43,825 nt of DNA from an uncultured Prevotella sp. (GCA_900541335.1 UQJC01000015.1:1-43825); one strand, 5' to 3'. Positions 23,999 through 33,967 are shown, counted from the stretch's first letter. Notes: generated by a model not told the origin, from the letters alone. Numbers and translations: made by a program.

Positions 23999-25843
23999 TT
24001 AAGCTAATTCCAAGTTTAATTTCTCTTTGAGTGTAGCCAGTGCTGTACATTCCTCCAGCATTTCCTTAAACTGCTCGGTGCGGCTAAAGGCTCTGGTTAC
24101 GTTGTTGGCTGTGATGTGGAACTTGAGAGTAATGGCATCGTTGCGCAGGTTGGTTCGCAGATAGTTCATGAGCGGAATCTGGAGCTCATGCATGTACTGT
24201 TCTACCATTTCGTTTTCAACCTCAACCTCGATCAACCAGTTCTCACTGATTTGAGGTTTCATACTCTTCATTCGACCTGCCATGGCAGTTTGTTCCTTCG
24301 GTAGATTCTGGGCAAAACTGTACCAGTAATAGGTCAGTTGGTCGACTGTAAAGGGGTATTCAAGTCTGGAACTGATGGGGGAAGAGCCGTGAGGAGGATT
24401 GGTTGTTTGTGTTACAGATTGAACTGTATTTGTGCCTGGCTGTGCGTGGTTGTGATATTGCGTTCGCAAGGCACTGATAGACAGCGTTCGGGCACCTCGG
24501 CTTGGCGTGTGTCCTGTCGCCGTATTGCCCAATTGTTGCATGAGTGATGCAGAAGCCTGTGCAGCACGTGATTGTTCCGATACTTGCGATGGAGTCGTAT
24601 CAACTTGTTGGGCAGTTGCCGGTCGATATGCAACGCGTGGCTCCCGTGAAGGTTGGGGTGCTTGTACGGCTGGTTGAGGAATTGAAGCCGTCTGGAAGAT
24701 GGGTTTAAGTCGTCGCGTAGGGCGACGCCCACAGCCCGCATCTTCATCTCCCGTTGCCACTTGTGCGACCTGTATCAAGGTGATTTCTACCAATAGGCGT
24801 TTGTTGCGTGCAGTGCGGTAGTTGATGTCACAATCATTACAGAGCTTCAGCACGCGGTAGAGCAACTTCGGTTCGCAGCGCAATGCCTGCTCGTGGTAGC
24901 GTTGTCGAACTTTCTCGCTAACATCCAATAAAGGCAGCGTAGCTTCTTCACGACTCATCAGCAGATTGCGGAAGTGGGATGCCAAGCCTCCGATGAAATA
25001 GTTTGCTTCAAAACCTTTGGACAAGATGTGGTTGAGGCGAAGCATCGTCTGAGGAATATCGCCTCTGAGTAGTAAGTCGGTTGTGGCAAAGTACTCATCG
25101 TAATCTAACACGTTTAAGTCTTCGATTACCTTCTCGTAAGTAATGTTTCCTTCGCAGTAGCTTGCCACCTGGTCGAAGATGGAGAGTGCATCGCGCATAC
25201 CGCCGTCGGCTTTTTCGGCAATGACGTGCAGTGCTTCCGCTTCATAGGTGATGCCTTCCTGTTTGGCCACATATTCCAAGTGTTGCATCATGTCGTTGAC
25301 CGTCATGCGTGAGAAGTCATAGATTTGACAACGGCTTAGAATGGTTGGCAAGATTTTGTGCTTCTCGGTTGTGGCGAGAATAAAGATTGCATGAGCAGGG
25401 GGTTCCTCCAATGTCTTTAGGAAGGCATTGAAAGCTGCTGGTGAGAGCATGTGTACCTCGTCAATGATAAAGACCTTGTATTTTCCCAGCTGAGGCGGAA
25501 CCTGAACCTGTTCTATGAGTTCGCGGATGTCATCGACCGAATTGTTTGAAGCGGCATCTAGTTCGTAGACGTTGTATGAACGTTGCTCGTTGAATGCCTG
25601 ACAACTTTCACAGTGGTCACAAGCTTCACCGTTCTCCTGGGGAGCCAGGCAGTTGATCGTCTTAGCGAAGATGCGGGCACACGTTGTTTTACCCACACCG
25701 CGCGGACCGCAGAACAGGTAAGCATGCGCCAATTTCTTCTGCTCAATGGCATTCTTGAGTGTCGTCGTCAACGTGTGCTGACCGACCACACTGTCGAATG
25801 TAGCAGGACGGTATTTTCTAGCTGATACAATGTATTTGTCCAT
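23999..25843 (-). CDS. dnaX: DNA polymerase III subunit gamma/tau
   Basis: The 614-residue clamp-loader ATPase starts MDKYIVSARKYRPATFDSVV. Walker A GPRGVGKTTCARI lies near 46-58, and the four-Cys zinc site runs from NCLAP through CDHCESC. Walker B VFIIDEVHML lies near 129, and LPTILSRCQIYDF carries the SRC motif. The C-terminal part has a Pro/Gln-rich linker and a tau-like end. No frameshift site is evident, so whether a short gamma form exists is unknown. It is followed by slyD on the same strand. Confidence 0.97.
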   Translation of the reverse strand: MDKYIVSARKYRPATFDSVVGQHTLTTTLKNAIEQKKLAHAYLFCGPRGVGKTTCARIFAKTINCLAPQENGEACDHCESCQAFNEQRSYNVYELDAASNNSVDDIRELIEQVQVPPQLGKYKVFIIDEVHMLSPAAFNAFLKTLEEPPAHAIFILATTEKHKILPTILSRCQIYDFSRMTVNDMMQHLEYVAKQEGITYEAEALHVIAEKADGGMRDALSIFDQVASYCEGNITYEKVIEDLNVLDYDEYFATTDLLLRGDIPQTMLRLNHILSKGFEANYFIGGLASHFRNLLMSREEATLPLLDVSEKVRQRYHEQALRCEPKLLYRVLKLCNDCDINYRTARNKRLLVEITLIQVAQVATGDEDAGCGRRPTRRLKPIFQTASIPQPAVQAPQPSREPRVAYRPATAQQVDTTPSQVSEQSRAAQASASLMQQLGNTATGHTPSRGARTLSISALRTQYHNHAQPGTNTVQSVTQTTNPPHGSSPISSRLEYPFTVDQLTYYWYSFAQNLPKEQTAMAGRMKSMKPQISENWLIEVEVENEMVEQYMHELQIPLMNYLRTNLRNDAITLKFHITANNVTRAFSRTEQFKEMLEECTALATLKEKLNLELA

Positions 25844-25859
25844 GTTTATGAGGCGAAAG

Positions 25860-25883
25860 GAGAAACCTTCCGTAAGGTTTCTC
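25860..25883 (-). promoter_or_regulatory. Hairpin in the dnaX leader
   Basis: GAGAAACCTT (25860-25869) and AAGGTTTCTC (25874-25883) form a perfect 10-bp stem with a four-base loop. It lies between the likely dnaX promoter and its ATG at 25843. It may be an attenuator, or the terminator of the preceding baiN-type gene. Confidence 0.45.
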
Positions 25884-25916
25884 GGTTTGTTTCCTATTTC
25901 GGAGGAAAGGGTAGGG

Positions 25917-25924
25917 CAAAGATA
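25917..25924 (-). promoter_or_regulatory. Likely -7 box of dnaX
   Basis: TATCTTTG on the minus strand matches TAnnTTTG, about 75 bases before the dnaX start. No good TTTG lies 19 bases further upstream, so support is partial. Confidence 0.4.
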
Positions 25925-25978
25925 CGATTTTCTCCTTATAGCTTTGTCTGTCAGGTGTGAAGAAGGCTGGCTTGCTGT

Positions 25979-27268
25979 TTAAGCAGGCATTTGCTCCTTA
26001 GCCTGTTTGATGATGGACTGAGCTACGGTAAATCCTGTTGTCCAGGCTGCTTGCAGGTTAAATCCACCCGTCACAGCATCAAGGTCGAGTACTTCGCCTG
26101 CAAAGTATAGGCAGGGATGTTTCTTACACTCCAAGGTGGCGGCATTGACATTGGTCAAAGCTACTCCTCCACAGGTTACAAACTCTTCCTTGAATTGGTT
26201 TTTGCCTTCTACTTGATAGGTGTTGTTCGTTAAGCAGGCACATAGTCGGTTGTATCCCTTCTTACCCAACTCATGCCAGCGCATTTCGGGATTTAGTCCG
26301 CATTGGCGAAGCAATTCGGCCCACAGTCTGCTATTCAGTACAGTGGGATAGGCATGCACCAATTGTTTTTGCGGATTCTTTGCAGCGAGTGATTCCAGCA
26401 AGGTTCTGGTTTCATGCTCGTTGGCACTGCCCAACCAATTGATGGCAACAGGAACATGGTAGTTCAGGTCATGAAGATGGCGGGCTGCAAACGAAGAGAG
26501 TTTCAGAATGGCTGGACCGCTTAATCCCCAATGGGTGATGAGCAATGGCCCTTCCGCGCGTAACTTCGTTCCAGGTATACTGGCTCCCACTTGTTCAACC
26601 ACCGTACCTGTTAGTTCGGTGAGGGGATGTTGAGGCAGGCATAAACTAAAGAGGGAAGGAACGGGCGGTATGATGTCTAACTGGAGCGATTTCAGACTTT
26701 GAAAACCTTCTGCCCGAGGATGTCCGCCGCTGGTGACCACCACGACATCAGCTTCTGCCTCTTTCCATCGGCGGTCCGTAAATGTCAACTTATAACGGCG
26801 ATTATTCCCAGACTTTTCATCCGTTGCTGTAGTTGGTCGTTCGTCCGTTTCAACCTTCACTTCAGCGACGCGGTGTTCCGTCAGTAATTGAACCCCGTAG
26901 CGATTCATTTCGCGAAGCAAGGTATCTACAATTTCCATCGCATTTTGCGAACGGGGAAATACGCATTGATCTGATTGTGTTACCAACTGCACACCATGTG
27001 ATTCGAACCATGTATAGGTATCCCGAAAATCAAACCCATGAAAGAGTCGTTTCATCAGCCGTGCACCTCTCGGATAGACTTGCTCTAAGCTTTTTACTTC
27101 CTGAAAGGAGTTGGTCAGGTTGCATCGGCCTCCGCCCGTGATTGCCACCTTTGCCAGCGGTCGTTTCAGACTCTCGTAGACAGTCACTTCCGCCTGTGGC
27201 AGACACCGTTTGATTTCAATGGAGGCAAAGCAGCCGGCGGCTCCCGCTCCGATAATGGCAATGCGCAT
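25979..27268 (-). CDS. NAD(P)/FAD-dependent oxidoreductase, HI0933/BaiN family
   Basis: The 429-residue flavoprotein has the FAD-binding start IAIIGAGAAGCFASIEI, the family motif AITGGGRCNLTNS near 43-55, and the C-terminal FAD motif LYFAGEVLDLDAVTGGFNLQ near 391. This family (YhiN/BaiN-like, TIGR00275) is widespread in Bacteroidetes, and its reaction is mostly unknown; some members reduce bile-acid intermediates. It lies between nifJ and dnaX on the same strand, without a clear functional link. Confidence 0.93.
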   Translation of the reverse strand: MRIAIIGAGAAGCFASIEIKRCLPQAEVTVYESLKRPLAKVAITGGGRCNLTNSFQEVKSLEQVYPRGARLMKRLFHGFDFRDTYTWFESHGVQLVTQSDQCVFPRSQNAMEIVDTLLREMNRYGVQLLTEHRVAEVKVETDERPTTATDEKSGNNRRYKLTFTDRRWKEAEADVVVVTSGGHPRAEGFQSLKSLQLDIIPPVPSLFSLCLPQHPLTELTGTVVEQVGASIPGTKLRAEGPLLITHWGLSGPAILKLSSFAARHLHDLNYHVPVAINWLGSANEHETRTLLESLAAKNPQKQLVHAYPTVLNSRLWAELLRQCGLNPEMRWHELGKKGYNRLCACLTNNTYQVEGKNQFKEEFVTCGGVALTNVNAATLECKKHPCLYFAGEVLDLDAVTGGFNLQAAWTTGFTVAQSIIKQAKEQMPA

Positions 27269-27412
27269 AAATGTGTGGAGTGTTAGTTGGTTGATAAGGT
27301 CGGCGAAGATACAAGAAAATCTGCAGCTTTCCGTACTTCGTTACGTCCTAACTGAGCCAGAGAAACGGCGACCGCTTGTCATTCGTGTTGGGCTTTGCTT
27401 GGATAGCTAACC

Positions 27413-27449
27413 ATAAAAAAGGATGCACCCCAGTGTGGAGTGCATCCTT
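27413..27449 (-). terminator. Terminator of nifJ
   Basis: AAGGATGCAC (27419-27428) pairs perfectly with GTGCATCCTT (27440-27449). Read on the minus strand, a run of T follows at 27420-27415. It lies 53 bases after the nifJ stop. Confidence 0.88.
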
Positions 27450-27502
27450 CATTAGTTTATGAATGGGAAAGGAAGGAACTTAAATAGCCCTGCCTCGTCC
27501 AA

Positions 27503-30500
27503 TTAGATAGACCAGTCTTCCTTCGTCTTGCGTACATACGAAGCGTAACGACGTTGTGCGGCGAGCTTCGTTGCGGCATAGAGCTCGTTGGCAACCTCTT
27601 CTCCAAGTGCCTTCTTCAGTGAGAGGAAGCGAACTTCGTGATCGAGGTAATCCTGGAAGAGATCCCAATCGGGTTCCTTAGAGTCGAGCGTGAACGGATT
27701 CTTGCCTTCAGCTTCGAGGGCGGGGTTGTAACGCCACAGGTGCCAGTAACCGCAGGCAACGGCGCGAGCCTCTTCAGCTTGTGAGCGACCCATACCACCC
27801 TTAATCTTCAAACCGTGGTTGATACAGGGAGCGTAAGCGATGATGAGTGAAGGTCCGTGGTAAGCTTCAGCTTCCTTGATAGCCTTCAAGCACTGAGCCT
27901 GATCAGCACCCATAGCCACCTGAGCTACATATACGTAGCCGTAAGTAGCCTGCATCATACCGAGGTCCTTCTTGGTAATGCGCTTACCTGCAGCGGCAAA
28001 CTGTGCGATGGCTGCAATCGGTGTAGCCTTTGAAGCCTGACCACCCGTGTTAGAGTAAACTTCGGTATCGAGTACGAGGATGTTAACATCTTCGCCGCTA
28101 GCCAAAACGTGGTCCAAACCGCCGTAACCGATGTCGTAAGAAGCACCGTCACCACCGATAATCCACTGGCTACGCTTCGTGAGGAAGTGGCTCAGTTCGT
28201 CGAGCTGCTTGCATACAGGGCAGTTGTTGGCAACGCCTTCCTTAATCATCGGCTCAAGTTTGAGGGCGGCAGCACGGCTTGCGTCTGCATCATCCTTGCC
28301 AGCAATCCATTCTTGAGCGGCCTCCTTGAAGGCTGCGGGAACGTGTTCGTCAGCAATAGAAGCTTCGAGCAGGCTCTGAATGCGCTTGCGCATCTTTGTA
28401 TTAGCCATTACCATACCCAAACCAAACTCACAGAAGTCTTCGAAGAGTGAGTTAGCCCAAGCGGGACCTTGCCCCTTCTCGTTGGTCGTATAAGGAGTAG
28501 AAGGAATAGAACCAGAGTAGATAGAAGAGCAACCTGTTGCATTGGCAATCATCTGACGGTCACCGAACAACTGGCTGACGAGCTTCACGTACGGAGTTTC
28601 ACCACAACCAGAGCAAGCACCTGAGAACTCGAAGAGCGGCGTAGCAAACTGAGAGTTCTTCGGATTCAGCTTCACGTCAACGAGGTGCTGCTTGGAAGTA
28701 ACGTTCTTCGTGCAGTAATCCCAGTTGTCGCTTTCGCCCATTTGGCTTTCGAGGGGTACCATCTGAAGAGCCTTGTTGCCCTTCATGCCCGGACATACGT
28801 CTACACAGTTACCACAACCCAAGCAGTCGAGTACGTCAACCTGCTGAACGAAGTGCATACCCTTCATCGCAGCGGGAGCCTTCATGTCGATTGATTCACC
28901 CTTGAAGCCACCCAATTCCTCGTCAGTCAGAACGAACGGACGAATGGCAGCGTGAGGACAAACGAAGGCACACTTGTTACACTGAATACAGTTTTCCTTG
29001 TTCCATACGGGGACGAAGGCAGCTACACCGCGCTTTTCGTAAGCGGCAGTACCTTGTTGCCAAGTACCGTCTTCAGAAACCTTGTAAGCACTAACAGGGA
29101 GCAAGTCACCATTCTGTGCATTGATGGGACGTACGAGGTCAGAGATGTAAGCGGGCTCATCGCGAACAACCTTCTCATCCTCGGGAAGCTCAGCCCATGC
29201 GGGATCTACAGCGAGCTTCTGGTATTCACCACCACGGTCAACGGCCTGGTAGTTCTTATCAACTACGTCCTGACCCTTCTTGCCGTAAGACTTCACGATG
29301 AACTTCTTCATCTGCTCTACAGCGAGGTCAACGGGGATAACTTCCGTGATGCGGAAGAAGGCTGACTGGAGAATCGTGTTCGTACGGTTGCCGAGACCGA
29401 TTTCCTGTGCAATCTTTGTAGCGTTGATGTAGTAAACCGTGATATTGTGCTTAGCGAAGTAACGCTTTGCGTTATTCGGCAGATTCTTAGCGAGTTCTTC
29501 ACCTTCCCAAATGGTGTTGAGCAGGAAGGTACCATTATCGCGCAGACCACGGAGCACATCATACATGTGAAGGTATGCTTGAACGTGGCAAGCTACGAAA
29601 TTAGGCGTCTTAATCTGGTAAGTCGAGCGAATCGGCGTGTCACCAAAGCGGAGGTGAGAGCAGGTGAAACCGCCTGACTTCTTAGAGTCGTATGAGAAAT
29701 AAGCTTGGCAGTACTTGTCCGTGTTGTCACGGATAATCTTGACAGAGTTCTTGTTGGCACCAACCGTACCGTCTGCACCGAGACCATAGAACTTAGCTTC
29801 GAAGATACCTTCGCCACCAAGTGCCTTTTCTTCTTCAAGGGGAAGTGAAGTAAAGGTAACATCGTCTACGATACCGAGTGTGAAGTGATTCTTCGGTTCG
29901 GGCAATGCGAGGTTGTCGTAAACGGAGATAATCATGGTCGGCGTTGTGTCGGCTGAGCCCAAACCATAACGGCCGCCTACGATGAGAGGACGGTTCTCTT
30001 CGTTGTAGAAAGCATCCTTCACGTCGAGGTAGAGCGGTTCGCCGCTTGCACCGGGTTCCTTCGTACGGTCGAGTACAGCAATGCGCTTGCAAGTCTTGGG
30101 AACAGCTGCGAGCAAATGCTTCACAGAGAACGGACGATAGAGGTGAACACTTACCATACCTACCTTCTCGCCCTTAGCGTTGAGGTAGTCGATAGCTTCA
30201 CGAGCAGCTTCGGTTACTGAACCCATGCAGATGATAACGCGTTCAGCATCGTCAGCACCGTAGTAGCTGAAGAGTTTGTATTCACGACCAGTAATCTTAG
30301 AGATTTCAGCCATGTACTTCTCAACAACAGCGGGAACAGCATCGTAGTAAGCGTTAGAAACCTCACGGTGTGCGAAGAAGGTTTCGGGGTTTTCAGCCAT
30401 ACCGCGAGCTACGGGATGCTCGGGAGTAAGAGCACGGCTACGGAATTCGCTTACCTTATCCATCGGCACGAGGGGACGGATAGCTTCTTGATCCATCACT

Positions 30501-31054
30501 TCAATCTTCTGGTACTCGTGAGAAGTACGGAAACCATCGAAGAAGTTGATGAAGGGTACGCGTGTTTCAAGCGTAGCGAGGTGAGCAACAGCAGAAAGAT
30601 CCATTACTTCCTGTACGGAACCTTCGCAGAGCATGGCAAAGCCCGTCTGACGGCAAGCCATTACGTCCTGGTGATCGCCAAAGATACAGAGAGAGTGGCT
30701 GGCGAGTGTACGAGCAGACACGTGGAATACACAGGGAAGTAATTCACCTGCAATCTTGTACATATTGGGAATCATCAGGAGCAAGCCCTGAGAAGCAGTG
30801 AAAGTCGTGGTGAGAGCACCTGCTTGAAGTGAACCGTGAACGGCACCAGCGGCACCGCCTTCACTTTGCATTTCCTGCACCTTAACCGTATCGCCGAAAA
30901 GGTTGATACGTCCTTGGGCAGACCATTCGTCCACGTGCTCAGCCATCGGTGAGGACGGGGTGATGGGGTAAATGGCAGCAACTTCAGAGAACATATACGC
31001 AATATGCGCAGCTGCCTGGTTGCCGTCACAAGTAATAAATTTCTTGTTTGCCAT
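27503..31054 (-). CDS. nifJ: Pyruvate:ferredoxin (flavodoxin) oxidoreductase
   Basis: The 1183-residue single-chain enzyme turns pyruvate and CoA into acetyl-CoA, CO2 and reduced ferredoxin, the main pyruvate route of anaerobic Bacteroidales. The N-terminal domain has EVAAIYPITPSSPMAEH near 26-42. Two 4Fe-4S motifs lie near 690 (CIQCNKCAFVCPH) and 745 (CLGCGNCVDVCPG). A further cluster site, CSGCGETPYVKL, lies near 816. The TPP domain has GGDGASYDIGYGGLDHVL and NTGGQASKATP. The length matches the fused family. It is a single gene with its own terminator. Confidence 0.98.
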   Translation of the reverse strand: MANKKFITCDGNQAAAHIAYMFSEVAAIYPITPSSPMAEHVDEWSAQGRINLFGDTVKVQEMQSEGGAAGAVHGSLQAGALTTTFTASQGLLLMIPNMYKIAGELLPCVFHVSARTLASHSLCIFGDHQDVMACRQTGFAMLCEGSVQEVMDLSAVAHLATLETRVPFINFFDGFRTSHEYQKIEVMDQEAIRPLVPMDKVSEFRSRALTPEHPVARGMAENPETFFAHREVSNAYYDAVPAVVEKYMAEISKITGREYKLFSYYGADDAERVIICMGSVTEAAREAIDYLNAKGEKVGMVSVHLYRPFSVKHLLAAVPKTCKRIAVLDRTKEPGASGEPLYLDVKDAFYNEENRPLIVGGRYGLGSADTTPTMIISVYDNLALPEPKNHFTLGIVDDVTFTSLPLEEEKALGGEGIFEAKFYGLGADGTVGANKNSVKIIRDNTDKYCQAYFSYDSKKSGGFTCSHLRFGDTPIRSTYQIKTPNFVACHVQAYLHMYDVLRGLRDNGTFLLNTIWEGEELAKNLPNNAKRYFAKHNITVYYINATKIAQEIGLGNRTNTILQSAFFRITEVIPVDLAVEQMKKFIVKSYGKKGQDVVDKNYQAVDRGGEYQKLAVDPAWAELPEDEKVVRDEPAYISDLVRPINAQNGDLLPVSAYKVSEDGTWQQGTAAYEKRGVAAFVPVWNKENCIQCNKCAFVCPHAAIRPFVLTDEELGGFKGESIDMKAPAAMKGMHFVQQVDVLDCLGCGNCVDVCPGMKGNKALQMVPLESQMGESDNWDYCTKNVTSKQHLVDVKLNPKNSQFATPLFEFSGACSGCGETPYVKLVSQLFGDRQMIANATGCSSIYSGSIPSTPYTTNEKGQGPAWANSLFEDFCEFGLGMVMANTKMRKRIQSLLEASIADEHVPAAFKEAAQEWIAGKDDADASRAAALKLEPMIKEGVANNCPVCKQLDELSHFLTKRSQWIIGGDGASYDIGYGGLDHVLASGEDVNILVLDTEVYSNTGGQASKATPIAAIAQFAAAGKRITKKDLGMMQATYGYVYVAQVAMGADQAQCLKAIKEAEAYHGPSLIIAYAPCINHGLKIKGGMGRSQAEEARAVACGYWHLWRYNPALEAEGKNPFTLDSKEPDWDLFQDYLDHEVRFLSLKKALGEEVANELYAATKLAAQRRYASYVRKTKEDWSI

Positions 31055-31234
31055 AATTGTAGTTTGAATAGATATGAGTTGTTATGTTTTGATTCGAGTT
31101 TGTGCTACTTGTTCCCAATTGAGTAATGAAGCGTTCTTACTTGAAGAGGAATCGGATTGGTTATCCATTTCACTTTATGTGTCCGCCTATTTTTGCTAAT
31201 GGGTCTGGAGATAGACAATGCCTTCAATAATTCC

Positions 31235-31271
31235 GGTGCGCAACGTTCCTGTAAGGGAGATGTTGCGCACC
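31235..31271 (-). terminator. Hairpin after the AAA ATPase gene
   Basis: GGTGCGCAAC (31235-31244) pairs perfectly with GTTGCGCACC (31262-31271), 9 bases beyond the stop at 31281. There is no strong T run. The remainder of 31055-31234, upstream of nifJ, shows no gene. Confidence 0.7.
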
Positions 31272-31280
31272 GTATGCGGG

Positions 31281-32471
31281 TTAGTACAGGAAACCGAAGA
31301 GCCAAAGTGGTATTTCGTTTTCCCGTCCAACGTCTGTATTATATTTTACGTAGATGGTATCTGTAGCTGTGCGTACACGACGTGACTTGTCGCACACGCA
31401 GATATTGGTTGTGTTGTTAATTCGGAATATACTGTTACGATGTCCCTTGTTTACCGTGTGATGACGCCAGAGGCAGTTTACGAAAAAGGTTTCCATGATG
31501 TTTTGTTCCGTCATGTTGTTTTCGTAAATAGCATACATCAAGTTGGCATCGTGCAGGTAGATGGCTGCTGGCTTTTTGGGGAAGTTTTCACCTTCGCGGT
31601 GTACCATATTGATGAGTCGGGTCTCTTCCAGGTACTTGAGGTAGTTCATGACCGTGGCACGCGACGTACCAATCTCCTGTGCCAACTTGCTGACATTAGG
31701 TGACGAGGGGTCACCGATGGCGAGCAGGTAGAGGAGTTTCTTAATACGTGAAAGGTATTTCAGTTCAATTTGCTTGTTAAGCAACAGGTCGACCTCAATC
31801 ATGTTGTTCATAGCCTTCAACAAGGCCTCGGTGAAGTTATGATTTTCGAGGAAGAAGGGGTAGTAACCATGTTGCAAGTATTCTTCGAAATACTGCCAAG
31901 GTTGCACACGAGGAAGAATGGAGCGCAGGATGTGCTCGTGTCCAGTGAGCAATTGGTCAAGTGTATAAGCATCGAAGTGTGAGTTCGTTCGCAGGTTGAT
32001 GTATTCACGGAAGGAGAATCCGTGAAGCACATATACTCTGCTGATTGCAGCCAATTCATCATCTGCGTCGCCTGCTTCCGCGTTTACCGAGGTTGTACTA
32101 TAGACTATTCGCAGGTACGGATATTTGTGGAAACATTCTACGAGTTGCTCTCTCCACCCAGGCAATTTGAATGCTTGGTCGATAAGCAACACTTGACCTC
32201 CTGCTTCAACAAATTTGCCAGCAAAGTCTATAATGCCGTGCGCTTGAAAGTAAAAACTATTGAGGTCAATGTATAGGCATTGGCGGAGACGAACGTCAAA
32301 GTTCTCCTTAGCATACTGCAAGAGGAAGGAAGTACGTCCAACGCCGCGAGGGCCTCTGATACCAATCATGCGGTAACTCCAGTCGATAGTGTCCATCAAC
32401 GAACGACGCACCGGGACCTCGAAGTGCTCCAGCATGTAGGCATGCGAAATAAAAAACGTCTCCAATAACAT
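31281..32471 (-). CDS. AAA family ATPase with DUF4143-type C-terminus
   Basis: The 396-residue protein has Walker A IRGPRGVGRTSFLLQYA near 38-54 and Walker B QVLLIDQAFKL near 93, where the usual Glu after Asp is Gln. A winged-helix segment (VSKLAQEIGTSRATVMNYLKYLEE) lies near 265. These mark the AAA_14/DUF4143 family common in Bacteroidales. The family's role is unknown; a regulatory or genome-maintenance task is often guessed. The missing Walker B Glu could weaken ATP hydrolysis. It has its own promoter at 32567-32597 and faces ddh. Confidence 0.85.
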   Translation of the reverse strand: MLLETFFISHAYMLEHFEVPVRRSLMDTIDWSYRMIGIRGPRGVGRTSFLLQYAKENFDVRLRQCLYIDLNSFYFQAHGIIDFAGKFVEAGGQVLLIDQAFKLPGWREQLVECFHKYPYLRIVYSTTSVNAEAGDADDELAAISRVYVLHGFSFREYINLRTNSHFDAYTLDQLLTGHEHILRSILPRVQPWQYFEEYLQHGYYPFFLENHNFTEALLKAMNNMIEVDLLLNKQIELKYLSRIKKLLYLLAIGDPSSPNVSKLAQEIGTSRATVMNYLKYLEETRLINMVHREGENFPKKPAAIYLHDANLMYAIYENNMTEQNIMETFFVNCLWRHHTVNKGHRNSIFRINNTTNICVCDKSRRVRTATDTIYVKYNTDVGRENEIPLWLFGFLY

Positions 32472-32566
32472 AGGACTTGAGATTATAGTTAGTACAAACC
32501 TAAGGGTAGGCCGGCATGCGAGGTGAACTGGATGAAATGTGCCGCCAATATGAGGTTCGTTAGGGG

Positions 32567-32597
32567 CAAAGGTACAAAGTTGTGCTAAACTTGCAAA
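32567..32597 (-). promoter_or_regulatory. Promoter of the AAA ATPase gene
   Basis: On the minus strand TTTG (32597-32594), 19 bases, and TACCTTTG (32574-32567) match the Bacteroidetes consensus exactly. The leader would be about 90 bases. Confidence 0.7.
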
Positions 32598-32656
32598 GCA
32601 AGCGTGGCATTTTTTTGAGCAGTGAAAAATGGCGCTAAGAAAGCAGTCTGTACACG

Positions 32657-32686
32657 ATTGATTTTTGATGCGGTTGTGTAATTTTG
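32657..32686 (+). promoter_or_regulatory. Promoter of ddh
   Basis: TTG (32658-32660) and TAATTTTG (32679-32686) are 18 bases apart. Transcription would start near 32693, about 30 bases before ATG 32725. It lies back to back with the ATPase promoter. Confidence 0.55.
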
Positions 32687-32724
32687 CGGCGAAAAGTAAG
32701 TATAATGATTAAATGACTAACATT

Positions 32725-33624
32725 ATGAAGAAAATTCGAGCTGCCATCGTGGGTTATGGCAATATTGGACACTATTCGCTGCAAGCTTTGGAAGCAGCAC
32801 CCGACTTTGAAATCGCCGGTGTAGTACGTCGTAATGGCGCAGCCGATTGTCCGGAAGAGTTGGCTAAATATCCTGTCGTGAAGCACATTAGTGAATTGGA
32901 AGCGGTGGACGTGGCGATTCTTTCGACCCCGACTCGTAGTGTTGAGGCTTATGCGAAGGAGATTCTCCAGTTGGGCATTCATACGGTAGACAGTTTCGAT
33001 ATTCATACGGGTATTGTAGACCTTCGCCGTTCGCTTGATGCCGTAGCGCGTGAACACGGAACGGTCAGCATCATTTCTGCGGGTTGGGATCCAGGTTCTG
33101 ACTCCATAGTACGTACCCTTTTAGAGGCTATCGCCCCGAAGGGCATTACTTATACCAATTTTGGTCCTGGTATGTCGATGGGACACACTGTGGCTGTGAA
33201 GGCTATTGAAGGTGTAAAGAAGGCACTCTCCATGACCATCCCGACAGGTACAGGTATTCATCGTCGTATGGTGTATATCGAATTGGAAGAGGGTTACGCT
33301 TACGAGCAGGTGGCTGCGGCTATCAAGGCTGATCCTTATTTTGTGAATGACGAAACCCACGTGCGTGTGGTTCCTTCAGTAGACGATGTGATTGATATGG
33401 GACATGGTGTTAATCTTACGCGTAAGGGAGTCAGTGGTAAAACCCAAAATCAGCTTTTTGAATTTAATATGCGTATCAATAATCCAGCCCTGACTGCTCA
33501 GGTATTGGTTTGTGCCGCTCGTGCTACGATGCGTCAGCAACCGGGTTGCTACACGATGATTGAGGTGCCTGTCATTGACTTGTTGCCAGGTGATCGTGAA
33601 GAGCATATTCGTCACTTGGTATAG
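32725..33624 (+). CDS. ddh: meso-Diaminopimelate dehydrogenase
   Basis: The 299-residue enzyme reductively aminates tetrahydrodipicolinate to meso-diaminopimelate with NADPH, a one-step route to the peptidoglycan and lysine precursor. It has the nucleotide-binding start IRAAIVGYGNIGHYSLQALE, then VVRRNGA, SAGWDPGSDSIVRTLLEA near 117 and FGPGMSMGHTVAVKA near 147. Length fits the family (about 300-325). ATG 32713 would add MTNI; 32725 is preferred because the protein then starts MKKIRAAIVGYG as the Rossmann fold begins. It is a single gene with a strong terminator. Confidence 0.92.
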   Translation: MKKIRAAIVGYGNIGHYSLQALEAAPDFEIAGVVRRNGAADCPEELAKYPVVKHISELEAVDVAILSTPTRSVEAYAKEILQLGIHTVDSFDIHTGIVDLRRSLDAVAREHGTVSIISAGWDPGSDSIVRTLLEAIAPKGITYTNFGPGMSMGHTVAVKAIEGVKKALSMTIPTGTGIHRRMVYIELEEGYAYEQVAAAIKADPYFVNDETHVRVVPSVDDVIDMGHGVNLTRKGVSGKTQNQLFEFNMRINNPALTAQVLVCAARATMRQQPGCYTMIEVPVIDLLPGDREEHIRHLV

Positions 33625-33673
33625 TCCGATTGTGTGCCTCACGTGCACGCTTATATATAATATATAATAAGGT

Positions 33674-33743
33674 AGGTTTGCCCACCGCTTTGTATTTCAC
33701 TCTCGAAAGAGTTGTTTATACAAAGTGGTGGGCAAACTTTTTG
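33674..33743 (+). terminator. Terminator of ddh
   Basis: A long stem of about 20 bp (33674-33695 with 33718-33739, core TTTGCCCACC with GGTGGGCAAA) with few mismatches is followed by TTTTTG. It starts about 50 bases after the ddh stop. Confidence 0.85.
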
Positions 33744-33874
33744 TTCCCGATAATGGCAAACTCCTTTCTTCAACCTTGGCTAATGCCTCTACGATGGTTT
33801 ATAAGTTTATTTGCCTCCTCTGATGTTATCGGGTGAAACAAGTTTTGCGATGTTTTATACTGATGCATTCGGAT

Positions 33875-33914
33875 AAAAAAGAAGGTGCGTTGCGAAAATC
33901 TCGCAACGCACCTT
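33875..33914 (-). terminator. Terminator of the hexosaminidase gene
   Basis: AAGGTGCGTTGCGA (33882-33895) pairs perfectly with TCGCAACGCACCTT (33901-33914). On the minus strand a T run follows (33880-33875). It lies 54 bases after the gene's stop. Confidence 0.9.
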
Positions 33915-33967
33915 GAGAATGGATTTATATTTGCCCGAAGGCAACCAATAAATAGTGGAGTGCAAGT

